From contig NZ_FVZF01000021.1 in NCBI RefSeq assembly GCF_900168265.1, positions 1 to 64,000 of the forward strand: 64,000 nucleotides of DNA, in the 5' to 3' direction. Source of the stretch: Salegentibacter salarius. GTDB taxonomy: Bacteria > Bacteroidota > Bacteroidia > Flavobacteriales > Flavobacteriaceae. Position numbers and translations under genes: made by a program. Shown in pieces: positions 54,632-63,810 of the stretch (within the stretch, counting starts at the first letter, position 1; each line of letters starts with the position of its first letter). The notes below the pieces were generated by a model. The model was given only the letters and a program-made list of their open reading frames with translations. It made no database searches and was not told the origin of the DNA.

Positions 54632-54662
54632 CAAATATAGTGACTATGTGGCTACCAACCAA
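54632..54662 (-). promoter_or_regulatory. lysS promoter (TTG - N20 - TATATTTG)
   Basis: On the minus strand TATATTTG (54632-54639) is an exact -7 element with a TTG 20 bp upstream (54660-54662), matching the flavobacterial consensus spacing; a second TTG gives a 16-bp spacer. The predicted transcript start leaves a leader of roughly 40 nt before the ATG at 54587. Confidence 0.75.
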
Positions 54663-54745
54663 TGCGATATAAACCTGAATTTTGATAATATTTGGAATAT
54701 AAAAATGCACTTGTTTATGTAATAAGTTTTCTCTATTTATAATCT

Positions 54746-54753
54746 TATCTTTG
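54746..54753 (+). promoter_or_regulatory. Flavobacterial -7 element for the YqaE-lipB pair
   Basis: TATCTTTG, an exact TAnnTTTG match, 29 bp upstream of the YqaE-type ATG at 54783. Confidence 0.55.
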
Positions 54754-54782
54754 CGGTATAAATTGGTAATAGCTTTAGATAA

Positions 54783-54947
54783 ATGAGTGTTTGGCGTGTT
54801 ATTCTTTCTGTTTTATTTCCTCCGCTAGCGGTTTACGATCGTGGTTGTGGTTCTATTTTAATCGTTTTGATCCTTACTATTTTGGGATGGATCCCGGGCG
54901 TGATCGCGGCACTAATTATTCTGAATAATCCAAGAAAAGGTGTATGA
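54783..54947 (+). CDS. YqaE/Pmp3-family small membrane protein
   Basis: The 54-residue product matches the Pmp3/YqaE family: MSVWRVILSVLFPPLAVYDRGCGS, then a second helix with LTILGWIPGVIAALII. Two membrane helices with the conserved FPPLAV and GW-PG motifs are diagnostic. These proteins affect membrane potential and salt or stress tolerance. Its stop overlaps the ATG of lipB by 4 bp, so the pair is translationally coupled despite unrelated function. Confidence 0.92.
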   Translation: MSVWRVILSVLFPPLAVYDRGCGSILIVLILTILGWIPGVIAALIILNNPRKGV

Positions 54948-55642
54948 ACAAGAAGATAGATTTACAGAATTTAGGATATAAAGATTATAAAGAAACCTGG
55001 GATTACCAGGAAAATCTTTTTAAAGAAATTCTGGATATTAAGATTAAGAACAGAAGGCAGGATTTAAGTGAAACCACTCCCAATTACCTTTTAATGGTAG
55101 AACATCCGCACGTTTATACTTTGGGTAAAAGCGGCGATATAAAGAATTTGCTTATTTCTGAAGCCGATTTAGAGAAAAAGCAGGCAACCTATTATAAAAT
55201 TAATCGCGGCGGTGATATTACCTATCACGGGCCGGGGCAATTGGTAGGATATCCAATTCTAGACCTGGATAATTTTTTTACCGATATTCATAAATATCTC
55301 CGGTTTCTTGAAGAAACTATAATTCTTACGCTTGCCGATTATGGTCTGAAAGCAGAACGAAGCAAAGGCGAAACGGGTGTTTGGCTTGATGTGGGAACAC
55401 CTTTTGCCAGAAAGATTTGTGCAATGGGCGTTCGTGCCAGTCGCTGGGTAACTATGCATGGTTTTGCTTTAAATGTAAATTCTGATCTTGGCTATTTTGA
55501 CCATATTATTCCCTGCGGAATAGAGGGTAAAGCGGTTACTTCCTTAAACGTAGAACTCGGGAAGAAGGAAATTCCTTTAGCTGAAGTTCAGGAGAAGGTT
55601 TTAAAACATTTTGCTGAATTGTTTGAAGCAGAATTCAATTAG
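54944..55642 (+). CDS. lipB: Lipoyl(octanoyl) transferase
   Basis: A 232-residue enzyme that moves octanoyl groups from acyl carrier protein to lipoyl domains. RGGDITYHGPGQLVGYPILDL, GVWLDVG, and the catalytic Cys-Lys region CAMGVRASRWVTMHGFALNV...IPCGIEGKAVTSL are present (the catalytic Cys is in IIPCGI). It is coupled to the upstream YqaE gene. Its 3' end overlaps the convergent lipoprotein gene by 3-4 bp. Confidence 0.97.
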   Translation: MNKKIDLQNLGYKDYKETWDYQENLFKEILDIKIKNRRQDLSETTPNYLLMVEHPHVYTLGKSGDIKNLLISEADLEKKQATYYKINRGGDITYHGPGQLVGYPILDLDNFFTDIHKYLRFLEETIILTLADYGLKAERSKGETGVWLDVGTPFARKICAMGVRASRWVTMHGFALNVNSDLGYFDHIIPCGIEGKAVTSLNVELGKKEIPLAEVQEKVLKHFAELFEAEFN

Positions 55643-58092
55643 AGCTTATACATCAAAACCTCTTTATCACCTCCTTTTACGACAAATTCAGGACGTTGAT
55701 CTATATCTGCATTGTTTAAATTAATTTCTGAAGTTCCGTAAACCGGGAAACCGGGAAGAAGTTCTGCATTGCTATCAAATACAAATACTTTTTGTGTTTG
55801 TAGATCGGTTAAACTGATGTAGTATTTATCATTTACATAAAAGATTTCCGGTTCGGTGTAAAGTCCGTAATCCAGGCTTAATTCTTTTCCTTTTATCTTT
55901 AAAATATTTTCTGAAAGACTAACCAGTAAATTAGGTCTTGCAGTTATACTGTGATTTTCGCTAAAATCGGTCTTTTCTATATTGACTGATCCATTTTGCG
56001 TCACTTTTACAAGTTTTCCTTCAGTATTGGTTGAAACAAAATTATTTTCAAACTCGTACCATTCATTTTTAGAAAAATCTATACTTTCTTTTACCTTTAT
56101 CCGATGCTCTCCCTGCCGACTTAGAATATTTAGCTTGCCAGATTTTTCAGGAAAAATTATATAATCTTTATTCTGGATTCTCAAATGTTTTGGAGCTTGT
56201 AGAATTTCGGAATTGGTTTTCCTGAAATCAAATCCTTTTACACTTTTTCCGTTTTTATCATACATAAAAACTTCGTCGTTTTGAGTGATCAAAAAGCGGT
56301 ATTTCCGGTTGTTGTCGTAATCAAATAACGATAGAGGCTGTGTGATTTCATCTTTAAATTTAAGAGGAAAGGGTTTTACGGTATTCCCATTTCTATCTAA
56401 AACTTCTATGGAGTAAGGTGTGGCAAAAGCAAGCTGAAATTTCCCGTTTTTAAAAAGATCTACCTGTTGAATTTTTCCTAAGATTTGACCTTTAAGCTTT
56501 TTCTTCCAGAAAATCGTCCCTTTATTAGAGATAAGGTAAAGGGTGTTATTTATATCCTGAACCGCGATATCCATTTGGTTATTCAGGTGATTTTTCACCA
56601 AAACCGGTTCTGTAAGTAATTCGGCTTCCAGGCTTACCGAAAGCATTTCTTCGGTTTTATTATTTGAAGTGTTTTGCTCGTTCTGCGATTCAAAACTACC
56701 GTGGATATGGGCAAAATCGTCTTCCTCTACCAATTGCAGGATTGCCAGTTTATGTTTGCCTAAATTTAGATTCTTCATTTCAGCACTAAATTCTTTAGAA
56801 ACGGCCTCGGCCAATTTATTTTTTAATTGTGCTGTTTTTCCGGCAATAAGTATAGAAGATTCTTGCGCCAGGTTTTTCTCGCTGTCTTTATAGTAAGCTT
56901 CATTTGCCAGGGTGTTTTTATTTACATAATCGGCAATTAAATCGCGAAGTTGCGGTATGTTGTCGGCAAATACGAGATATTGATCAACTGCAGCAGCGAA
57001 ATCAGTAGCCTTTGGACTAAAGAAAGGATTAAAAAGCTTATTAAAAATATCAGTTTGCGATACCTTATATATAGGATAGTCACGATAGTTTTCTTCTAAA
57101 TTGGCAAAACCGGCAATTAAGTCGGTAGCTTCTGTAGTTATCAGTGTTTTTATTGCGAATAAGGAATTTTCTTCAGCTAGAATAATTCCGGCCTCTTGTG
57201 TGTTTAATATGATTCTATCTTCAGGTCTTTCAATGGAATCTTGTCTGAATTCTTTTAAATTTTGAAGAAAGGTTTCCGGATCTTGAAAGCCCAAAGCAAA
57301 AAATCCATCTGAATTTTCCGGAACAATTTTGGCGAACTCTATATCGACTGTCCCGGTATTTGCAAGAATTTTATGATGATTTTTTTTATTATCCTGGATG
57401 GTGAGACCATTAAAGGTAACTCCGTTTTTTGTGAAATCCAAGTCTACCGCGCTCCAACCCGCGTAATTTTTTACATTTTCCAAATCTAAATTAGGAAATA
57501 CACTTTGCTGAAAATTCTCAAGTTTGTTGTGATTTAAAATCAGTGAAGTTTTATTGGGCGCAATCGCTTTGTAAGCTTTCTCAAAACTTTCGTTTTTAAG
57601 AAGATTCTCTTTTTTCAAGATTTGCCGCAACTGAGTTTCGGAACTTGAGATGATAAATGGCGTATTTTCTTCCGAAACGAAAAACTCATTTCCCTCTAAG
57701 TTTAGCTTCTGATAATTTAAACCTTCCGCATTTATATTTTGAACAGATTTATTTTGAATGGAATCCAATTGAAAATTAGGTTGCTGTTTACTTATAATAG
57801 TATAAATGAATTTTGCATTTTTCGGAACAGAAATACTAACGATGCTTTCGGTAAGGCTGTCGGTATATTTAAGAAAGCTCAGGTCTTTTTGAATATTCCT
57901 TTTTGCACTAAGAGAATTTTCCTTTAAAAAGGAAAGTGAATTAAAATCCTGTTGAAATTGCTTTAGGTTTGAAGTTTGGATAATTATCGCCGCATCGTTG
58001 GGAATAAAACCGCTAAGATTTTCGACCTTCTCCTGGTTCCGGCAGGAAAGTATTAAAAAGATACTCAAAATTGCGAAGAGACTTTTCTTCAT
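55639..58092 (-). CDS. Large lipoprotein with a C-terminal beta-propeller-like region
   Basis: An 817-residue lipoprotein (lipobox LILSC, Cys ~17) of unknown function. The N-terminal ~430 residues resemble periplasmic DUF3352-like domains with no motif I can place. The C-terminal half (about 480-815) has repeated strands with a WD40/PQQ-like look (LYLISNKGTIFWKKKLKG, IEVLDRNGNTVKPFPLKF, VFMYDKNGKSVKGFD, VFVFDSNAELLPGFP). The four repeats of a Phe/Leu-Tyr-Asp-x-Asn-Gly type suggest a propeller used for protein binding. It is downstream of rnhB (31-bp gap). Confidence 0.75.
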   Translation of the reverse strand: MKKSLFAILSIFLILSCRNQEKVENLSGFIPNDAAIIIQTSNLKQFQQDFNSLSFLKENSLSAKRNIQKDLSFLKYTDSLTESIVSISVPKNAKFIYTIISKQQPNFQLDSIQNKSVQNINAEGLNYQKLNLEGNEFFVSEENTPFIISSSETQLRQILKKENLLKNESFEKAYKAIAPNKTSLILNHNKLENFQQSVFPNLDLENVKNYAGWSAVDLDFTKNGVTFNGLTIQDNKKNHHKILANTGTVDIEFAKIVPENSDGFFALGFQDPETFLQNLKEFRQDSIERPEDRIILNTQEAGIILAEENSLFAIKTLITTEATDLIAGFANLEENYRDYPIYKVSQTDIFNKLFNPFFSPKATDFAAAVDQYLVFADNIPQLRDLIADYVNKNTLANEAYYKDSEKNLAQESSILIAGKTAQLKNKLAEAVSKEFSAEMKNLNLGKHKLAILQLVEEDDFAHIHGSFESQNEQNTSNNKTEEMLSVSLEAELLTEPVLVKNHLNNQMDIAVQDINNTLYLISNKGTIFWKKKLKGQILGKIQQVDLFKNGKFQLAFATPYSIEVLDRNGNTVKPFPLKFKDEITQPLSLFDYDNNRKYRFLITQNDEVFMYDKNGKSVKGFDFRKTNSEILQAPKHLRIQNKDYIIFPEKSGKLNILSRQGEHRIKVKESIDFSKNEWYEFENNFVSTNTEGKLVKVTQNGSVNIEKTDFSENHSITARPNLLVSLSENILKIKGKELSLDYGLYTEPEIFYVNDKYYISLTDLQTQKVFVFDSNAELLPGFPVYGTSEINLNNADIDQRPEFVVKGGDKEVLMYKL

Positions 58093-58123
58093 AGACTTTC
58101 AGGATTTTTAACAAATATAAAAG

Positions 58124-58720
58124 TTATAGGCTAAGTTTAAGTTGTTCCGGTAGGAGTTTGAAACTTTTTCTATGATAAGGAGTGCTCCCATATTCCCTTA
58201 TGGCCTGGCGATGTTCTTTAGTAGGATACCCTTTATTCTGTTGCCAGTTATACACTGGAAATTCCTGGTGTATCTTTTTCATAAATTCATCACGGGCTGT
58301 TTTAGCCAAAATTGAAGCAGCGGCAATGCTTAGGAATTTTCCATCTCCTTTTATTATACAATTATGAGCAATATTACGGAAGGGTTTAAATTTATTACCA
58401 TCTACAATTATATGTTCGGGTTCGCAGTGCAATTGTTCTATGGCGCGATGCATAGCCAGAATAGAAGCGTTTAAAATATTTATCTCGTCGATCTCTTCCA
58501 TATATACATGTGCAATGCCATAAGAAAGAGCTTCCTCCATTATGATCTCTTTAAGACTATTACGGTCGTTTTCTCTGGTTAGTTTTGAGTCATTTAACAG
58601 TTCGTTTTTAAATTTTTTTGGAAGAATAACTGCAGCAGCAGTTACGGGCCCGGCAAGACAACCGCGGCCGGCTTCATCGGTTCCGGCAACGTGGCATGGT
58701 AGGTTGTACATTTTTAGCAT
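58124..58720 (-). CDS. rnhB: Ribonuclease HII
   Basis: A 198-residue enzyme that removes ribonucleotides and RNA primers from RNA-DNA hybrids. [21 protein letters not shown] holds the first catalytic Asp-Glu, IIVDGN and [13 protein letters not shown] the remaining acidic residues. ATG at 58720 or 58711 is possible; both leave the catalytic region intact. It is the first gene of a two-gene run with the large lipoprotein. Confidence 0.97.
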   Translation of the reverse strand: MLKMYNLPCHVAGTDEAGRGCLAGPVTAAAVILPKKFKNELLNDSKLTRENDRNSLKEIIMEEALSYGIAHVYMEEIDEINILNASILAMHRAIEQLHCEPEHIIVDGNKFKPFRNIAHNCIIKGDGKFLSIAAASILAKTARDEFMKKIHQEFPVYNWQQNKGYPTKEHRQAIREYGSTPYHRKSFKLLPEQLKLSL

Positions 58721-59059
58721 ATTGCAAAAGTTGCAAGAATCCCGGTTTTAAACAAAACTATTATCTCTTTTTACTCGTATATATAAGTGAGAGGTTGTTA
58801 AAATAATAGGCGTGCATAGCAAATTGTAGCTGTATTTGCTTTTTTGCCGGAAAAAATGTTTTGAAGAAGGCAGTTAGTCTGGGTATCAGTTTTGTATATT
58901 TTTAATGGATTCGCAAAAAAATAAGGTCTGAAAGGCCTATTGTTTTGCATCTTTTAAAGATGTTTTAATATGAGGAATGATAATTCAATTGAAAAATCAT
59001 TTGGTTTATTAAGATTTTATTATGATTTTTGGCAAAGGCTAATTCAAATTTAAATAATA
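58721..59059 (+). other. Leader region upstream of the SusC gene
   Basis: 339 bp without a gene between divergent rnhB and susC. A TATATTTTTA stretch and a small hairpin catcttttaaagatg (58948-58962) are visible, possibly promoter and leader of the Sus locus; no exact -7 element was found. Nothing else recognised. Confidence 0.35.
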
Positions 59060-62000
59060 ATGAAAAACAAATTACATGGAATTCTTACGCTACTACTAGC
59101 GTTTGTAGTGCAATTTACATTTGCACAGGAAAAAGTGGTGACTGGTACGGTCATCGATGAAGATGGTTTGCCCTTACCCGGGGTGAACGTGATTGAAAAG
59201 GGTACTAACAATGGTACCCAGACTGATTTTGATGGAGACTATTCTCTTTCTGTAGAAGAAGGAAATGTCCTTGTCTTTAGTTATGTAGGGTTCACTACTT
59301 ATGAAGTAACTGTTGGCGCGTCAGATTCTTATAATGTTACTTTAGGAACAGATGCTGCCGCTCTAGATGAAGTAGTAGTGGTAGGTTATGGTACTGCAAC
59401 AAAACAGTCTTTTGCTGGTACTGCAACCACAGTTGATGCTGAGATCTTAGAAGCGAAATCTTTTTCTAACGTTTCTCAAGCTCTTGCCGGTGAGGTTGCC
59501 GGGGTAAATGTTATTAATTCCTCTGGGCAGCCAGGAACTACTTCTACTATACGTATTCGTGGTTTTGGATCTGTAAATGGAAACAGAGCTCCTCTTTATG
59601 TTGTAGATGGTGTGCCTTTTACAGGGAGTATAAACTCTATTAACCCTGCAGATATTAAAACTACTACCGTATTAAAGGATGCAACTGCAACATCTATTTA
59701 TGGTTCTAGGGGTGCCAATGGGGTAATCCTTATTACCACTAAAAAAGGTGGAATAGGTGAAGATTACATTGAAATTGATGTTAAAACAGGTGTTAACGAT
59801 CAAAAGATTGCTAGATATGATGTTTTAACTTCTCCAGAAGAGTATATTGGTTATGTGTGGGAAGGAGCTTATAACAGAGCGGTGATTAATGATAATGCCA
59901 ACCCTGTTGCTTTTGCTAACAATAACTTATTTTCAGATAACTATATTCCAGAAGGATATAATATGTGGAATGTAGAAGGTGGAGCAGAATTGATAAATCC
60001 TGATACTCGTATGGTGCGTGATGGTGTTACCCGTAGGTACACTCCAGAACGTTATGCTGATATTGCATTTGATGCAGCCATTAGAACTGAAGCAAACGTT
60101 AGATTTGGTGGTGGTGATGAAAAAACCTCTTATTTCGCTTCTTTTGGTTACTTGAATGATGATGGTTATGCTATTAATACAGGCTATGATAGATATACAA
60201 CTCGTTTAAACGTACAGTCTGATGTTAAGGAGTGGCTTACAGTTGGAGCGAACATAGGTTATGCTTATTCTGAAAGCTTAAATAATGGACAAACTGTTGG
60301 TTCTGAAAACTTATTTGAGTTTGCTGATAAGATGGCTCCTATTTTCCCTGTTTTCTTAAGAGATGAAAACTTTGAGTTAGTACCAGATCCAATTTTTGGA
60401 GGTAATCAATACGATTATGGTTCTGATTCAGGTTTCCGTGCACGTCCAAATGCAAATAACCTAAACCCAATTGGTTCTGCACTTTATGACTTTAATGGTA
60501 CTGATAGACACGAATTAAACGGTAACTTCTCTTTTGATATTCATATTACTGAGAATATAACTTTTGAGTCAAGATTCGGTGCTCAGTATTTTATGGATCG
60601 TCAAAAAGACTTTAGAAATCCTTTCTACGGTGGTGGTCGTTCTAATGGAGGTGACTTATTTACCGTTGATACAGAAAGTTTAACCACAAACTTCCTGCAG
60701 TTGGTACGTTATGATAATGAATGGGGAGATCACTCTCTTGACGGTCTTATAGCTCACGAAAGCAATGAGTTTGAGATTTCTCAAGCAACACAATATAAAG
60801 GAACTTCTGTAAGTCCTGATATTTACGAGTTGAATAACTTTGTTGAAAACTTAGCTCCACCAACAGGATTTATCGAAGGAAGATCTCTTGAATCTTATTT
60901 CGGGCAGGTTAACTATAATTATTTAGATAGATATTACTTAACAGGTTCTGTTCGTCGTGATGGGTCTTCAAGATTCGTTAATGAGAAATGGGGTACTTTT
61001 GGAGCAGTTGGTGCTGCATGGGTAGTTTCAGGTGAAGATTATTTTGCTAACAACGATTTTATCTCTTTCCTTAAACTAAAAGCGTCTTACGGTCTTCAGG
61101 GTGATGAGGCCGGTGTAGGATACTACTCTGGATACGATACTTTTAACCTTGGTCTTTTGGCTGGAGGTATTTCTGTATCTCAAAGAGATAATGGTAATCC
61201 AGATTTAACCTGGGAAACTTCAAAAATGTTCCAAACAGGTATTGAATTTGGTTTAGGAAACTGGTTAGATGCACAAATAGATTATTACGTTAAGACTACT
61301 GAAGATCAAATTTTTAACCGTAGAGTAGGGCCTTCTCAAGGTATTGCTATTATTACTGTGAATGATGGAGATTTAGTAAACAAAGGTCTTGAATTCAATT
61401 TAACTGCTCACTTGGTTAAGACTGCAGACTTCTACTTAGACTATAATATTAATGGAGAAGTTCTTACCAATGAGATTACTGGAATGCCGCTTGAACCTTC
61501 AACTGGTGAGCCAAGAATCTTAGATACTTCACCAGCTTATTTTGCCTGGTCTGAGGGAAGTTCTATTTACGATTTTTATTTAAGAGAATATGCCGGTGTA
61601 GATCCTGCTAACGGAGCGCCACTTTGGTACGAGTACTTTAATGATGCTAACTCTAACGGAATTCTTGATGCCGGTGAAGAGTCTATTCAGTCTATGACTC
61701 CATATTTAGCTGAGAATCCAGATGCTAATGTTGAAAGACAAATTACTGATACTTATGCTAACGCAACAGATAAATATGTAGGGAAATCTGCAATTCCAGA
61801 TGTTCGTGGAGCTATGCGTTTAAGCGCAGGTTACAAAGGTTTTGATTTTTCAGCACAGTTAATCTATAGCCTTGGAGGTTATGCTTATGATGCTCAATAC
61901 GGAGAATTAATGTCTGACCGTTTTGGAGCTGCCGGTAACAACTTCCACTCTGATATTGCTGACAGATGGCAAAGACCTGGTGACATCACAGATGTACCTC

Positions 62001-62287
62001 GTTTAGCTGATGGTCTTGACCAAAATTCAACTTCATCGTCTACAAGATTTATTACAAGTACCGATTATATCGGATTGAACAATGCAAGAATAGGTTATAC
62101 TATTTCAGAAGATCTATTAGGTAGCACTGGTATTAACTATATCAATCTATTTGTATCTGGTGATAACCTTTTTGTAAAGAGCGCAAGAGATGGTTTCCTT
62201 CCTAACACTAGTGAGTCTGGAAACTCAGGACGTCGTTTGTATGCACCACTTACTACAATTACTGGTGGTATAAGAGTTAAATTTTAA
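59060..62287 (+). CDS. SusC/RagA-family TonB-dependent outer membrane receptor
   Basis: A 1075-residue outer-membrane transporter. A signal peptide (to FTFAQ, ~22) is followed by a carboxypeptidase-regulatory-like domain (about 28-105, TGTVIDEDGLPLPGVNVIEKGTNNGTQTDFDGDYSL), a TonB box-like and plug domain (about 110-225, SIYGSRGANGVILITTKKGG) and a 22-strand barrel. No STN domain is present, so control through an anti-sigma pair is unlikely. With SusD it imports oligosaccharides, peptides or other large nutrients; the substrate cannot be told without the rest of the locus. Confidence 0.96.
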   Translation: MKNKLHGILTLLLAFVVQFTFAQEKVVTGTVIDEDGLPLPGVNVIEKGTNNGTQTDFDGDYSLSVEEGNVLVFSYVGFTTYEVTVGASDSYNVTLGTDAAALDEVVVVGYGTATKQSFAGTATTVDAEILEAKSFSNVSQALAGEVAGVNVINSSGQPGTTSTIRIRGFGSVNGNRAPLYVVDGVPFTGSINSINPADIKTTTVLKDATATSIYGSRGANGVILITTKKGGIGEDYIEIDVKTGVNDQKIARYDVLTSPEEYIGYVWEGAYNRAVINDNANPVAFANNNLFSDNYIPEGYNMWNVEGGAELINPDTRMVRDGVTRRYTPERYADIAFDAAIRTEANVRFGGGDEKTSYFASFGYLNDDGYAINTGYDRYTTRLNVQSDVKEWLTVGANIGYAYSESLNNGQTVGSENLFEFADKMAPIFPVFLRDENFELVPDPIFGGNQYDYGSDSGFRARPNANNLNPIGSALYDFNGTDRHELNGNFSFDIHITENITFESRFGAQYFMDRQKDFRNPFYGGGRSNGGDLFTVDTESLTTNFLQLVRYDNEWGDHSLDGLIAHESNEFEISQATQYKGTSVSPDIYELNNFVENLAPPTGFIEGRSLESYFGQVNYNYLDRYYLTGSVRRDGSSRFVNEKWGTFGAVGAAWVVSGEDYFANNDFISFLKLKASYGLQGDEAGVGYYSGYDTFNLGLLAGGISVSQRDNGNPDLTWETSKMFQTGIEFGLGNWLDAQIDYYVKTTEDQIFNRRVGPSQGIAIITVNDGDLVNKGLEFNLTAHLVKTADFYLDYNINGEVLTNEITGMPLEPSTGEPRILDTSPAYFAWSEGSSIYDFYLREYAGVDPANGAPLWYEYFNDANSNGILDAGEESIQSMTPYLAENPDANVERQITDTYANATDKYVGKSAIPDVRGAMRLSAGYKGFDFSAQLIYSLGGYAYDAQYGELMSDRFGAAGNNFHSDIADRWQRPGDITDVPRLADGLDQNSTSSSTRFITSTDYIGLNNARIGYTISEDLLGSTGINYINLFVSGDNLFVKSARDGFLPNTSESGNSGRRLYAPLTTITGGIRVKF

Positions 62288-62299
62288 AAAAAAAGAATT

Positions 62300-63781
62300 A
62301 TGAAAAATATATTAAAAATCACAGGAGTCGCGGCCAGCTTGCTTTTAAGTGTAGGCTGTAGCGAAGACTTCTTAGAAAAAGAGCCATCGGAGTTTCTTAC
62401 TGCGGGGCAAATTGCTGAAGCAGCAGAGGTGAATCCAGACGTTGTAGCTGGTACTATGACAGGTATTTATGCCTTAACTATTGAAACCGGAACAGGTGGA
62501 ACCGGAGGTCATGATGATTTTGGTCAGAAAGGTTATGATATCTACGGAGATATGCTTTCCGGCGATTTAGCACTTTCTGTGAGCACCTACGGTTGGTATC
62601 GTGCATCAATAACGGAATTTCAAGCACCACAGGATTTTACTAACTCGGATAATTACCAGGTTTGGAGATATTATTACAGGATTGTTCGTTCAGCGAATAC
62701 GGTAATTGATGCCCTTGGTGGAAATGATGCTGTGCCGGAACTTGATGAGAATAAATATATTATGGGTCAGGCAAAGGCAATTAGAGCGCATTCATATTTC
62801 TACTTAACGCAGTACTTCCAGAAATCTTACGATCCTTCTGAAGAGATACTACCTATTTATGATGATCTTGAAGATCAGAATGGACCAAAAGTTCCTGCTT
62901 CTGAAATTTACGGATTGATTGATAGTGATTTGAATGATGCGATTTCATTACTGGACGGTTTTGAAAGAAGCGGTAAAAACCAGATTAACAAAGAGGTTGC
63001 CCAGGGAATTAAAGCCTATGTAGAAGGCGTAAAAGGAAACTGGCAAGAAGTTTTTGATCTTACAGAATCGACGATTAATAACGGAGGTTTCTCTCTTATG
63101 AGTGCCGATGAAGTTCTTGGAGGATTTGGTGATCTAGGCACTCCTGGTTGGATGTGGGGTATAGACCTTACAATAGATACCAATCTTGGTCTTGTTTCCT
63201 GGTGGGGACAAATGGATTACTATACCTATAGCTACGCCTGGGCAGGTGATGCTAAAGCAATAGATTCAGATCTTTATGCATCAATTCCTGAAGGAGATGT
63301 GCGTAAATCTCAATTTGCTGCTCCAGCAGGCGCATATACAGACCTTATGCCAATAAACAAGTTCTATGATCAAGAACGTGTAATTGGTGGTCAGGCTCCT
63401 GTAACCACAGATTACGTTTATATGAGAGTTGCTGAAATGTACCTATTGCACGCTGAAGCAGCTGCGAATTTGGGTAATGAGGCTGTAGCCATTTCTACTC
63501 TTAAAACCCTTCTTGACCAGAGATTAGATGATACTTCTTATGTAGATGGTCTTTCTGGACAAGCGCTTTTAGATGAAATTTATCTTCAAACTAGAATTGA
63601 ACTTTGGGGTGAAGGGAAATCTTATCTTGCACTTAAGAGAAATGAAGAGACTGTTGTTAGAGGAGCTAATCACTTATCTTTTGTAGGAGAACCAATTCCT
63701 TATAATGATGAGCGTTTAACTTTTGAAATTCCAGAAGCTGAAATTCAAAATAACCCTGCTATTAATTCACAAAACGACTAG
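62300..63781 (+). CDS. SusD/RagB-family nutrient-binding outer membrane lipoprotein
   Basis: A 493-residue lipoprotein with lipobox LLSVGC (Cys ~20) and the SusD hallmark start DFLEKEPSEF. The TPR-like middle contains AKAIRAHSYFYLTQYF and the C-terminal part TRIELWGEGKSYLALKRNEE. It forms the lid over the SusC barrel and binds substrate at the cell surface. It lies 12 bp after susC in one transcription unit. Confidence 0.95.
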   Translation: MKNILKITGVAASLLLSVGCSEDFLEKEPSEFLTAGQIAEAAEVNPDVVAGTMTGIYALTIETGTGGTGGHDDFGQKGYDIYGDMLSGDLALSVSTYGWYRASITEFQAPQDFTNSDNYQVWRYYYRIVRSANTVIDALGGNDAVPELDENKYIMGQAKAIRAHSYFYLTQYFQKSYDPSEEILPIYDDLEDQNGPKVPASEIYGLIDSDLNDAISLLDGFERSGKNQINKEVAQGIKAYVEGVKGNWQEVFDLTESTINNGGFSLMSADEVLGGFGDLGTPGWMWGIDLTIDTNLGLVSWWGQMDYYTYSYAWAGDAKAIDSDLYASIPEGDVRKSQFAAPAGAYTDLMPINKFYDQERVIGGQAPVTTDYVYMRVAEMYLLHAEAAANLGNEAVAISTLKTLLDQRLDDTSYVDGLSGQALLDEIYLQTRIELWGEGKSYLALKRNEETVVRGANHLSFVGEPIPYNDERLTFEIPEAEIQNNPAINSQND

Positions 63782-63810
63782 TCTTAATTCTTAAAAACAT
63801 AAATACTATT

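Noticed and set aside
54588-54710. 41-residue N-terminal extension of LysS
   Set aside because: An exact lysS promoter lies inside this stretch and the extension has no family match.
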